From assembly GCA_028714055.1 (NCBI GenBank), contig JAQTNB010000075.1:1-6404 (forward strand): a stretch of DNA of 6,404 nucleotides. The letters run 5' to 3'. The position numbers and the translations under genes are program-made. The first letter of the stretch is position 1. Every line of letters starts with the position of its first letter. The notes beneath the pieces were generated by a model, which was given only the letters and a program-made list of their open reading frames with translations, did not search any database and had not been told where the DNA came from. Of the stretch, positions 1 through 5,897 are shown in pieces. The stretch comes from Candidatus Omnitrophota bacterium (GTDB lineage: Bacteria > Omnitrophota > Gorgyraeia > Gygaellales > Profunditerraquicolaceae).

Positions 1-500
1 GTTCTTTCTTCCCTGTTCCTCCCGATGTCCTGCTTATCCCGATGGTCATTGCCCATCCTTCGCGCTGGGCGCGCAGGGCCTTGATCTGTACCGCAGGGTC
101 GGTGTTGGGGTCGTTGCTTGGCTATACGATAGGCTGGATGTTTTATGAGACCGTGGGCAAGATGATCGTGAGTACCTATCATCTGGAACGGGCGGTCGAG
201 GTCATCGGCAACAAGTACCAGCAGAATGCCTTTATAACCGTATTCACCGCGGCATTTACTCCCATTCCCTATAAGGCGATCACCATAACCGGAGGGCTTT
301 TTAAGATACCGTTGGGAACGCTGGTTACCGCTTCCATCCTGGGGCGCGGCGGCAGGTTTTTCCTGGTGGCGCTATCTTTGAGGTTGTTCGGTAAAAAGAT
401 CGCTGATTCTATTGAAAAGTATTTTGATGTGTTTTCTTTTGTCTTTGTCGGCCTGCTCGTCCTGGGCTTCCTCTGCCTTAAGTTCCTCTCCAGCAAGTGA
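1..500 (+). CDS. DedA/VTT-family (YqaA-like) inner-membrane protein, 5'-partial
   Basis: Integral membrane protein of the VTT/DedA superfamily, closest in pattern to the short YqaA branch. The frame is open to the left edge (first full codon at position 3). The residues before the first Met at 42 read SFFPVPPDVLLIP, a conserved family segment, so the true start lies outside the window and 42 is not the start. About 165 residues are visible. They include the first F-x-P-x-P re-entrant motif, a glycine-rich helix (GSVLGSLLGYTIGW), a second re-entrant motif AFTPIPYKAITITGGL, the GRGGRF segment, and a C-terminal hydrophobic helix (about FVFVGLLVLGFLCL) before the TGA stop. Some DedA-superfamily members flip undecaprenyl phosphate or other lipids. 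The substrate of YqaA-type members is not established, so lipid transport here is inference. It converges on the minus-strand operon and belongs to a different transcription unit. Confidence 0.88.
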   Translation, partial: SFFPVPPDVLLIPMVIAHPSRWARRALICTAGSVLGSLLGYTIGWMFYETVGKMIVSTYHLERAVEVIGNKYQQNAFITVFTAAFTPIPYKAITITGGLFKIPLGTLVTASILGRGGRFFLVALSLRLFGKKIADSIEKYFDVFSFVFVGLLVLGFLCLKFLSSK

Positions 501-504
501 AGCT

Positions 505-524
505 CCGCGGGCTAAAGCCCGCGG
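505..524. repeat. Perfect hairpin palindrome with GGCTAAAGCC core (copy 1)
   Basis: CCGCGGGC (505-512) pairs perfectly with GCCCGCGG (517-524) around a TAAA loop, 4 bp after the stop of the DedA-like gene. No T-run follows on either strand, so it is not a canonical intrinsic terminator. It shares the core GGCTAAAGCC and the 8-bp stem/4-nt loop geometry with the hairpin at 562-581. This suggests a dispersed palindromic element of the REP type, but dispersal cannot be shown from one window. Confidence 0.75.
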
Positions 525-529
525 CTTCC

Positions 530-595
530 TCCTGAGCAGAAAATGCACAATTCCATTCATCCCTCTGGCTAAAGCCAGGGGATTTCTGCGAAGGA
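530..595. repeat. Nested imperfect stem carrying hairpin copy 2 (GGCTAAAGCC core)
   Basis: The inner hairpin has arms 562-569 (CCTCTGGC) and 574-581 (GCCAGGGG) around a TAAA loop: 8 bp including one T-G wobble. It lies inside an outer stem in which TCCTGAGCAGAAA (530-542) faces TTTCTGCGAAGGA (583-595). That gives 4 bp, then tandem G/A mismatches, then 7 bp. The 5' side carries 19 unpaired bases before the inner hairpin. A third small inverted repeat, AAGG (591-594) with CCTT (602-605), lies next to the cobO stop codon. Together the elements fill most of the convergent gap. They could shape 3' ends of both transcripts or be a mobile palindrome. Neither role is proven. Confidence 0.6.
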
Positions 596-605
596 TTAAA
601 GCCTT

Positions 606-1109
606 TTAGAATTCGATCCCCTTACGCCCCTTTACGCCTTTACGGTAATAATGCTTGCTTGCCTGCATTACCGTGATCAGGTCTGCCTTTCGCAGCAGCG
701 CGGAGGGCGCGTTTCTTCCCGTGAGGATCAATTCAATGCCGGAGGGCGCTTCTTCCAGGAGCGCGCATAGTTCTTGCGCGCATAAGGCGCCGCAGGACAG
801 AGCGGCATTCACCTCATCAAGGATGATCACCTGGTATTCTCCCGACAACAAGGCGCGGCGGGCGTCCCGCAGGCCGTCTGTGGCGCGCTTCTTATCCAAA
901 GAAGAAGCCTTGCCTGAGACAAAAGAGCCGCTCCCGAATTGCCGGAGCGTTACGTTCTTGAATTTCTTCAGGGCGATGGTTTCTCCATAACAGCCTTTTT
1001 TGAGGAACTGGATGATATGGACCCGCAGCCCCCTGCCGGCAGCGCGTAAGGCAAGCCCCAGCGCGGCCGTAGTCTTGCCTTTCCCGTTTCCCGTATATAC
1101 CTGTATCAT
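606..1109 (-). CDS. cobO: Cob(I)yrinic acid a,c-diamide / corrinoid adenosyltransferase
   Basis: Cytoplasmic enzyme that transfers the 5'-deoxyadenosyl group of ATP to cob(I)alamin or cobinamide-type corrinoids, forming the coenzyme B12 carbon-cobalt bond (CobA/CobO/BtuR family). Visible in the 167 residues: the P-loop GNGKGKTT at 7-14, close to the N-terminus as in the family; a Walker-B-like VIILDEVN near 94-101; LTGRNAP at 129-135; and the conserved C-terminal pattern ending KGRKGIEF. The length is close to the usual 170-200. The start is placed at the ATG ending at 1109, which forms an ATGA overlap with the pcm stop and sits just ahead of the P-loop. The open frame continues 17 codons further upstream (to 1160), but that extension is not family-like. 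It is the last gene of the operon. No other cobalamin gene is in view, which fits salvage rather than local de novo synthesis (inference). Confidence 0.93.
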   Translation of the reverse strand: MIQVYTGNGKGKTTAALGLALRAAGRGLRVHIIQFLKKGCYGETIALKKFKNVTLRQFGSGSFVSGKASSLDKKRATDGLRDARRALLSGEYQVIILDEVNAALSCGALCAQELCALLEEAPSGIELILTGRNAPSALLRKADLITVMQASKHYYRKGVKGRKGIEF

Positions 1110-1753
1110 TGGTCTTTTAGCCCGTGTTTTCCTATCAGCGGCACGAATACGCATCCGCATACCGGTGTTGAGATGAGCGTTGCGCCTTTTTTTTCGATCA
1201 GGGTAAGGATTTGGCTCAGGCGGTCCTCACCTATGGGCGCGATGAGCAGGCCTCCTTCGGCAAGCTGTTCTATGAGTGCCGGAGGCACTTTTGCGGCGGC
1301 AGCGGTAATGATGATCCGCTCAAAAGGCGCTTCTTGGGGCCACCCAAGCGTTCCGTCACCGGACTTCAGGTGCACTGTGCGGTAACCGAGTTCCGCCAGG
1401 AGCGATTCCGCGCGCGTTTGAAGGCTCGCTATGCGCTCAATGCTGTAAACTTCTTTTGCCAGTTCAGCCAGGACCGCCGCCTGGTATCCTGAGCCGGTCC
1501 CTACCTCCAGCACCTTCTCGTTTCCCGTAAGCCGGAGGCTCTCGCTCATCAGCGCCACGATGTATGGCTGGGATATGGTTTGCCCTTCTCCTATCGGGAC
1601 CGGGTGGTCCTCGTAGGCGCTGTTGATCAGCGCTTCGGGGATAAAGGCGTGGCGCTTGACCTTTCGCAGGGCATCGATGACTCTTGCGTCGGTAATGCCC
1701 CGGGAGCGGATCTGCTCCTCGACCATGCGCTCCCTTAATTTCTGGTAGTCCAT
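1106..1753 (-). CDS. pcm: Protein-L-isoaspartate O-methyltransferase
   Basis: S-adenosylmethionine-dependent cytoplasmic repair enzyme that methylates L-isoaspartyl residues formed by ageing of Asn and Asp. The 215 residues are normal family length. Visible motifs: GQTISQPYIVALM at 57-69 (family substrate/active-site segment); SAM motif I VLEVGTGSGYQAAV at 81-94; the acidic post-I segment YSIERI at 103-108; SGDG at 131-134; FERIIITAAAAKVP at 144-157; GGLLIAPIG at 167-175; and the C-terminal FVPLIGKHG. The chosen start overlaps the preceding GT2 gene by 19 bp and keeps DYQKLRERM, which resembles the N-terminus of many homologues. A shorter start at Met10 (1726) has a better ribosome-binding site and cannot be excluded. 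The stop overlaps cobO by 4 bp. Its link to the lipid genes is positional only. Confidence 0.95.
   Translation of the reverse strand: MDYQKLRERMVEEQIRSRGITDARVIDALRKVKRHAFIPEALINSAYEDHPVPIGEGQTISQPYIVALMSESLRLTGNEKVLEVGTGSGYQAAVLAELAKEVYSIERIASLQTRAESLLAELGYRTVHLKSGDGTLGWPQEAPFERIIITAAAAKVPPALIEQLAEGGLLIAPIGEDRLSQILTLIEKKGATLISTPVCGCVFVPLIGKHGLKDQ
1730..1737 (-). promoter_or_regulatory. Shine-Dalgarno-like site overlapping the GT2 stop, before Met10 of Pcm
   Basis: Read on the minus strand, TAAGGGAG overlaps the TAA stop of the GT2 gene and lies 3 nt before the ATG ending at 1726 (Pcm Met10). It matches the anti-SD better than anything before the longer start at 1753, where only weak AGG-type matches are visible. 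Because the upstream residues resemble the family, the longer start is preferred, but this site makes the shorter start a real alternative. Ribosomes finishing GT2 could re-initiate here. Confidence 0.4.
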
Positions 1754-2406
1754 ACCTGGCGCGCCATAAACCTGATAAAACGCAGTGTGTCAATGAGCGG
1801 GTTGATCTGGCTTTTTTCTCCCGCGTATATAGCCTTGATCGGGACGGATTCTATCTTAAAACCTAGGCGCGACGCCTGGATGATCAGCTCCGAATCGGTT
1901 TCGTATTTCGTGGTCGTGAGCTTCACGCGCTCAAGCACGTCTTTTTTGATGAGCCTGAGCCCGCACTGGGTGTCAGGGATGCGCTGGCCCGCGAACAGCG
2001 AAAGGAGCCAGGACATGAAAAGGTTGGTCAGTATCCTCAAAAAGGGCATCTTCGCGGCTTGGGACATGCGGTTGCCGATCAAGACGCTGCTCTGTGAATG
2101 TTCTGCCAGGCGGATGAAGTAGGCGGCATCCTCCGGCAGGTGCTGTCCGTCCCCGTCCATCGTAATCACCGCTTCAAAACCGTTGGAGAGCGCGTGCTGA
2201 AAACCCCTGATCAGCGAAGCGCCCTTGCCCTGGTTCTCCGCGTTCCTGAGCACTGTCGCGCCCTCCGCGCTTGCAAGGCTTGCGGTCGTATCCTTTGAGC
2301 CGTCGTCAATGACTACGACATCAAGCCCCTGGCGGCATAAAGGCCGCACGATCTGCGAGATCGTTTTTGCTTCGTTATAGGTCGGGATGATAATGCAGGT
2401 TTTCAT
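1735..2406 (-). CDS. GT2-family glycosyltransferase, DPM1/polyprenyl-phosphate type
   Basis: GT-A fold glycosyltransferase of family 2, in the group that moves a sugar from a nucleotide or GDP-sugar to dolichyl/polyprenyl phosphate or a related lipid. In the 223-residue form: IIIPTYNEA near 5-13 (nucleotide-binding start); VVIDDGSKDT at 31-40; QGKGASLIRGF at 59-69; the metal-binding MDGDGQH at 83-89; IGNRMS at 110-115; DTQCGLRLI at 145-153; and ETDSELIIQA at 169-178. A hydrophobic stretch around 121-139 is where this family touches the membrane. There is no C-terminal membrane domain, unlike longer polyprenyl-phosphate glycosyltransferases. The start was put at the ATG ending at 2406 because MKTCIIIPTYNEA is the normal beginning and gives an ATGA overlap with the acyltransferase stop. 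An in-frame ATG ten codons earlier (2436) is less likely. The sugar and acceptor cannot be told from sequence. Confidence 0.9.
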   Translation of the reverse strand: MKTCIIIPTYNEAKTISQIVRPLCRQGLDVVVIDDGSKDTTASLASAEGATVLRNAENQGKGASLIRGFQHALSNGFEAVITMDGDGQHLPEDAAYFIRLAEHSQSSVLIGNRMSQAAKMPFLRILTNLFMSWLLSLFAGQRIPDTQCGLRLIKKDVLERVKLTTTKYETDSELIIQASRLGFKIESVPIKAIYAGEKSQINPLIDTLRFIRFMARQVWTTRN

Positions 2407-3257
2407 TGCGCCCAAAAGTTCCTGAACATATACCATTGATCGGGGAATTCCCTGATATAGCGTTCGAAGATCGGCCGGTATTTTTCCACTATCGCAAGGT
2501 ACTGCGCGCCTTCCGGGGCGCTGCCCGGATGGATCGGCTCCTCGAACTTCAGCGTGAAGCCGTCGTCTTTGTTCCTGAAAAGAAATCCCGGCACGATCGG
2601 GGCGCCGGTTTTTAATGACAATGCCGCCGGGCCGGAAGGAAAAATGGTGGGTTTGCCGAAAAGGTTGACGCGCACCCCCCTTTCCGTGAAGTCCCGGTCC
2701 CCTACCAGGGCGAGGATCTCATTCTGGGCAAGGATGGCAAGGCACTGCCGGACCGCCCTGCCCAGCGGTATGACCTTCAGGCCCTTACGCTGCCGTTGAA
2801 AGTTGAAAAAGTCGTCTACGATCTTATCTTTATGCGGAAGGGCCACTCCCCACAACGGATACCCCATCATGGCGACCACGACCCCGCCCAGTTCCCAGTT
2901 CCCAAGGTGCGCGGTAACGGTGATGACGCCTTTTTTTTCCGCGAGGGATTCGTTAAGATAGTGCAGGTTTTCGATGCGGATATGGCTTTTGATGTATTCC
3001 GCGTCGATCTGCGAGAAGCGGAAAAAATCGACCAGGTATTTGGCGAAATTCCGGAACATCCTCCTGCGGACCTGCCTGATCTTGCGCGGCTCAAAACCGG
3101 GGAAGATGATCCGCAGGTTCTCTCCCACTCTCCTGCGGTCAAGAAAACCCAAGGCTAAGTGCAGGTCGGCCAGCAGGACGGCTATTGCGTACGCGGCTTT
3201 AAGCGGCAGATGCAGCGCGATGAATTGGCCGAAGCGGTAAATAACGTAGTTAAGCAT
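2403..3257 (-). CDS. LpxL/HtrB-type lipid acyltransferase (lysophospholipid acyltransferase superfamily)
   Basis: Probable inner-membrane acyltransferase that adds a fatty acyl chain to a lipid A-like or glycolipid acceptor. In the 284 residues: an N-terminal hydrophobic region (about 10-37) that anchors the protein; the catalytic H-x4-E motif HLGNWE at 117-122; GDRDF at 186-190 in the place of the family's conserved Asp-rich motif; LFGKPTIFPSGPAAL at 199-213 followed by KTGAPIVPGF, a typical LpxL pattern; and the closing PDQWYMFRNFW. Length is slightly under the roughly 300 of E. coli LpxL. The start codon overlaps the stop of the upstream glycosyltransferase by 8 bp, and the stop overlaps GT2 by 4 bp. 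It may be a true late lipid A acyltransferase or act on a glycolipid made by the neighbouring enzymes. No other lpx genes are in view, so the acceptor is open. Confidence 0.9.
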   Translation of the reverse strand: MLNYVIYRFGQFIALHLPLKAAYAIAVLLADLHLALGFLDRRRVGENLRIIFPGFEPRKIRQVRRRMFRNFAKYLVDFFRFSQIDAEYIKSHIRIENLHYLNESLAEKKGVITVTAHLGNWELGGVVVAMMGYPLWGVALPHKDKIVDDFFNFQRQRKGLKVIPLGRAVRQCLAILAQNEILALVGDRDFTERGVRVNLFGKPTIFPSGPAALSLKTGAPIVPGFLFRNKDDGFTLKFEEPIHPGSAPEGAQYLAIVEKYRPIFERYIREFPDQWYMFRNFWAQ

Positions 3258-4380
3258 GCCTGCCAGTCAGGTTCAGCAGGAGCCGGGCGATATCCAGGCT
3301 TGCCTGGGGCTTTGCTATACGGCCCGCCCCTTCGCGCAGGTCGTTTAAGCGCGCGGGGTCCGAGATCAGGTTTTCAACGACGATGTTGATGTCTTTGGCG
3401 TTATCGATCTTGATCGCCGCCCCCTTGGCCGTAAGGTAGGCCGTATTGTTCGCTTCCTGGCCGGGGATAGGCCGCACGATGATCATCGGAAGGCGGTTTG
3501 CCATTGCTTCGGCGGTGGTGATGCCTCCGGGCTTGGTGACGATGATATCGCAGGCGGTCATCAGCTCGTTGATATTGCTGGCATATTCAAAAAGCGCGAT
3601 CTTCTTCTTGTATCCGGGGAGGTTCTTTTTCAGGGATTTATAGAGCTTTCTGTTGACACCGGTGACGATGATCTCCTGGAAGTCGGCATTGACCGTTTCC
3701 AGGGATTTAACGATGCTTTTGATCGGCCCCAGCCCGTGCCCCCCTCCCATGATCAGGACCGTCAGCTTCCCGGGGTCAAAACCCAGGCGTTTTGAGACCT
3801 CCGCGCGGACCACAGGCTTGTTGAACTTAGGGTCAAAGGGTATGCCGAGGGGTTTTATTTTTTCCGCCGGGACCCCTTTTTTGGTCAGGCGCAGGGCGAC
3901 ATCCTCGGATGGCGCCACATAATAGTCTATGGTATCGTAGATCCAATAGGAATGAGGCACATGGTCCGTGAGCACCGCCACCAGCGGAATGGAGGAACGG
4001 TATGTCTTCTTGAAATCCGCCGCCATGCCGCAGGGGAATGCCTGGCTGCACGCGACCACGTCGGGCTTAAAATCGTCGAAAAGGTTCTTGAGCTTCGGGG
4101 AGTTCAGCTTATGCACGGTCTCTTTGAGCGAGTTGATCTTTTTGACGATCTTATCGTTATCGTAGAGGTAGTCCCATATGCGCGGGGTCATCTTGATGAT
4201 GCTCATGTACAGGCGGTTGACGATCTTTTCCGAGATGGGATTGGTATAGTTGAAGGCGTTGATGTTCAGGATCTCCGCGCCCGGAGAAAGGATGCGCAGG
4301 GCTTTCTCGATCGCCAGGGTAGCGCTGTGGTGGCCGGAGACTTCCGATATGTACATGAGCAGGATGCGTGCGGGAGGCAT
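3250..4380 (-). CDS. MGDG synthase/UgtP-like GT28 glycosyltransferase
   Basis: GT-B fold glycosyltransferase resembling plant monogalactosyldiacylglycerol synthase and bacterial processive diacylglycerol glucosyltransferases, which glycosylate a membrane lipid from a UDP-sugar at the cytoplasmic face. In the 376 residues: the N-terminal MGDG-synthase-type domain with SEVSGHHSA at 12-20 and VAVLTDHVPHSYW at 134-146, then the GT28 C-terminal domain with LIMGGGHGLG at 209-218, the nucleotide-binding KPGGITTAEA at 283-292 and the late PIPGQEANN at 305-312. Length matches the family (about 370-400). MurG was considered, but the SGHHSA/TDH pattern and PGQE tail fit the diacylglycerol group better. 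The ATG ending at 4380 follows the HD-GYP stop after 6 bp, with an AGGATA as a possible weak SD in the 3' end of that gene. The acceptor could be diacylglycerol or a hydroxylated lipid. Not resolved. Confidence 0.9.
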   Translation of the reverse strand: MPPARILLMYISEVSGHHSATLAIEKALRILSPGAEILNINAFNYTNPISEKIVNRLYMSIIKMTPRIWDYLYDNDKIVKKINSLKETVHKLNSPKLKNLFDDFKPDVVACSQAFPCGMAADFKKTYRSSIPLVAVLTDHVPHSYWIYDTIDYYVAPSEDVALRLTKKGVPAEKIKPLGIPFDPKFNKPVVRAEVSKRLGFDPGKLTVLIMGGGHGLGPIKSIVKSLETVNADFQEIIVTGVNRKLYKSLKKNLPGYKKKIALFEYASNINELMTACDIIVTKPGGITTAEAMANRLPMIIVRPIPGQEANNTAYLTAKGAAIKIDNAKDINIVVENLISDPARLNDLREGAGRIAKPQASLDIARLLLNLTGRHA

Positions 4381-4386
4381 AATCCG

Positions 4387-5622
4387 TTATATCCTGTTTT
4401 CCTGGTACAGCTTAAAAAACGCGTGGGTCACGCGCGGGTCAAATTGTTTCCCGGAGAGCTGCCGAATCTCGGCAAGGGCGTCCGCTTTTGAAAGCCGCCG
4501 GCGGTAAGGCCTGTCGGTTGTCATGGCGTCAAACGAATCGGCAACCGAGATGATCGAGGCGATCAGGGGGATACCGTGGCCTTTCAGGCCTTCGGGATAG
4601 CCGAGCCCGTCGTAACGCTCATGGTGGTAGCGGACTCCCTGCAGGGCGCCTTCCAGTTCCTTGATGGATTTGATGATCCCCACGCCGATGGCCGGATGCT
4701 TGCGTATCATGATCCGTTCGTCGTCGTTGAGGGGGCCTTCCTTGTTGAGGATATATTCGGGTATCCCGATCTTGCCTATATCGTGCAGAAGGCTGGCAAA
4801 TTCAAGGTCCTCGATGAATTTTTCGTTGACGCAGGGCGCGCCTTCTCCCAGGCGCATGGCTATCTCCTTGCTTATGTTGGTCACCCGGGTCGTGTGCCCG
4901 TGCGTATAATGGTCTTTTGCTTCTATCGCCGCGGCAAGCGCGATAGTCGTGCGGATAAAAAGCTGTTTTTTCCTGTCTAATTCGAGCTCCAGCTCTTTGA
5001 AAAGCTGGGCATTGCGTATAGCCATCGCCATATGGGAGGCAAGGGCGATAAAAAATTCCACTTCTTCGTCGCTGAACTCTTCGTTATTAAGTTTCGGCCC
5101 CAGGAGCAGCACTCCCAGCAGGTTATCCCGCACATAGCTCGGCACGCAGGCCGATGCGTCAAAGACCTCCATCTGGTAGAGCACGTGCTCCAGTATGGCG
5201 CAGAGCCTGTCTTTTACTCCCCCGCTTTTTAAAAGCCCCTTTGCCTGCCGGTATACCACGGCCCTGCGCTTAAAGAGTATCCGGTCGTTAAAACGCTTGA
5301 AGAAAACGATGATCGGGTTTTCCTTGTCCACGCGCGCCATGCCTACGGGGAACCTTATCTGGCCGTTCCCCCGGGAGACCGAAAGTATATAGGCGTCTTT
5401 TTCCTGCAATAAGACGCTTACATGCTTTACCCGCAGCTTATCGACGATAGTGTCCGCCGTCATCTTGATAAGCATGTCCGGGTCATGGACCAGGATCATG
5501 TTCCGGGCGGCCGCCTCAAGCTCTTTCTTGTAATCGAAAGGCGCCTGCGGGGCGGGTATTATTAAAGCAGTCTTTTGCTTTCGCTTTTTTGCGTTGCGCA
5601 GGCCAGTTTTTGTTTTATCCAT
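4387..5622 (-). CDS. GAF + HD-GYP domain protein, probable cyclic di-GMP phosphodiesterase
   Basis: Predicted soluble signalling enzyme of 411 residues. A basic N-terminus (1-20) and Pro-rich linker lead to a helix and GAF-type sensor domain (about 41-205), a short coiled-coil linker (about 205-222, FKELELELDRKK), then a complete HD-GYP domain (about 225-405). Visible signature residues: HGHTTRV at 241-247; the HD pair in HDIGKIGIP at 280-288; KHP at 308-310; HHERYDGLGYP at 333-343; and ADSFDAMTTDRPYR at 361-374. Every metal ligand expected for cyclic di-GMP hydrolysis is present, so it looks active. No membrane helix is seen. The start at 5622 overlaps the HTH gene by 61 bp. There is no clear SD, and the next in-frame ATG is Met42 (5499), which would cut the helix before GAF. 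What the GAF domain senses is unknown. It is second in the operon, ahead of the lipid enzymes. Confidence 0.92.
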   Translation of the reverse strand: MDKTKTGLRNAKKRKQKTALIIPAPQAPFDYKKELEAAARNMILVHDPDMLIKMTADTIVDKLRVKHVSVLLQEKDAYILSVSRGNGQIRFPVGMARVDKENPIIVFFKRFNDRILFKRRAVVYRQAKGLLKSGGVKDRLCAILEHVLYQMEVFDASACVPSYVRDNLLGVLLLGPKLNNEEFSDEEVEFFIALASHMAMAIRNAQLFKELELELDRKKQLFIRTTIALAAAIEAKDHYTHGHTTRVTNISKEIAMRLGEGAPCVNEKFIEDLEFASLLHDIGKIGIPEYILNKEGPLNDDERIMIRKHPAIGVGIIKSIKELEGALQGVRYHHERYDGLGYPEGLKGHGIPLIASIISVADSFDAMTTDRPYRRRLSKADALAEIRQLSGKQFDPRVTHAFFKLYQENRI

Positions 5623-5777
5623 TTTTCGATGTATTTTTTATGGAACCGCCAGTCGCTGCCTATCTTGAAAGCCGGGATCAGGCCTTGGCGGGCATAACGC
5701 TGGACCGTAAACGGGTGCAAAGCCAGGTATTCCGCTACTTCTTTGGCCGTCAGTATATCCCGTTCTTTCTTCGCCAT
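5562..5777 (-). CDS. Small excisionase/MerR-like helix-turn-helix DNA-binding protein (HTH_17 type)
   Basis: A 71-residue DNA-binding protein with one winged-helix domain: ILTAKEVAEYLALHPFTVQR (8-27) gives the two HTH helices, followed by the wing GLIPAFKIGSDWRFHKKYIEKWI (split as GLIPAFKIG, SDWRFHKK, YIEKWI) at about 32-54. This pattern is typical of excisionase-family and MerR-like single-domain proteins. The C-terminal tail (55-71) is basic and polar and lies in the part overlapping the HD-GYP gene. The start is the ATG ending at 5777. A TTG at 5792 would add five residues. Neither has a strong SD. No integrase or other phage gene is nearby, so a regulator is likelier than a recombination factor (inference). 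It is first after the promoter and could control its own operon. Confidence 0.85.
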   Translation of the reverse strand: MAKKERDILTAKEVAEYLALHPFTVQRYARQGLIPAFKIGSDWRFHKKYIEKWIKQKLACATQKSESKRLL

Positions 5778-5856
5778 TGCTCGATAGGACAAAACCCGTT
5801 GTTTTTAAACAGGTTATATATCAGGCTGGCTCCCGATAAACAAAGCTTAATTATAA
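5778..5856 (-). promoter_or_regulatory. 5' leader of the operon with a small imperfect hairpin
   Basis: Predicted untranslated leader of about 70 nt between the promoter and the HTH start. On the minus strand AACC (5815-5812) pairs with GGTT (5796-5793), and TGTT (5811-5808) with AACA (5803-5800), leaving a 4-nt loop and a 3-nt bulge. The stem ends about 15 nt before the ATG, where the SD would normally lie. There is no T-run, so attenuation is not supported. It does not match a riboswitch I recognise, including the cyclic di-GMP-I class. Confidence 0.35.
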
Positions 5857-5885
5857 TATATACAAGGCAAGCTAACTATTGTCAA
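5857..5885 (-). promoter_or_regulatory. Sigma-70-type promoter for the seven-gene operon
   Basis: On the minus strand a perfect -35 box TTGACA (5885-5880) is followed by a 17-bp spacer and TATATA as -10 (5862-5857). A perfect TATAAT lies at 5855-5850, but 24 bp from the -35, too far to pair with it. The surrounding DNA is markedly more AT-rich than the genes. Transcription would begin near 5850, giving a leader of roughly 70 nt before the HTH ATG at 5777. The -35 box is only 12 bp past the stop codon of the GT4 gene. Confidence 0.7.
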
Positions 5886-5897
5886 TTTATATTTAGC

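Noticed and set aside
505..595. CRISPR repeats
   Set aside because: Only two short palindromes with unlike flanks. There is no regular spacing, no repeat of 23 nt or more and no cas gene.
505..607. Intrinsic transcription terminators for the convergent genes
   Set aside because: The hairpins at 505-524 and 562-581 are not followed by a T-run on either strand. Only the tiny AAGG/CCTT stem (591-605) is followed by a few T's, and it is too weak to call.
1464..1793. Long minus-strand reading frame of 109 codons across the GT2/pcm junction
   Set aside because: It lies out of frame inside two clearly recognised genes, is very rich in Arg, Gly and Pro as frame-shadow translations are, and shows no family motif.
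3250..4380. MurG (peptidoglycan lipid II glycosyltransferase)
   Set aside because: The N-terminal SGHHSA and TDH motifs and the PGQE segment match the MGDG/UgtP group, and no mur or fts gene is adjacent.
3952..4491. Long plus-strand reading frame of 179 codons opposite the MGDG-like and HD-GYP genes
   Set aside because: It is antisense to two genes with intact motifs, shows no recognisable domain and has no promoter or ribosome-binding site that I can see. It is an antisense shadow.
5562..5777. Phage or integrative-element excisionase
   Set aside because: The HTH fold is excisionase-like, but no integrase, attachment-site repeat or phage gene is present, and the gene heads a metabolic operon.
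5778..5856. Cyclic di-GMP riboswitch in the operon leader
   Set aside because: Attractive because HD-GYP is downstream, but the leader is only about 70 nt, AT-rich, and lacks the conserved cyclic di-GMP-I core elements. Only a weak 4+4-bp hairpin is seen.
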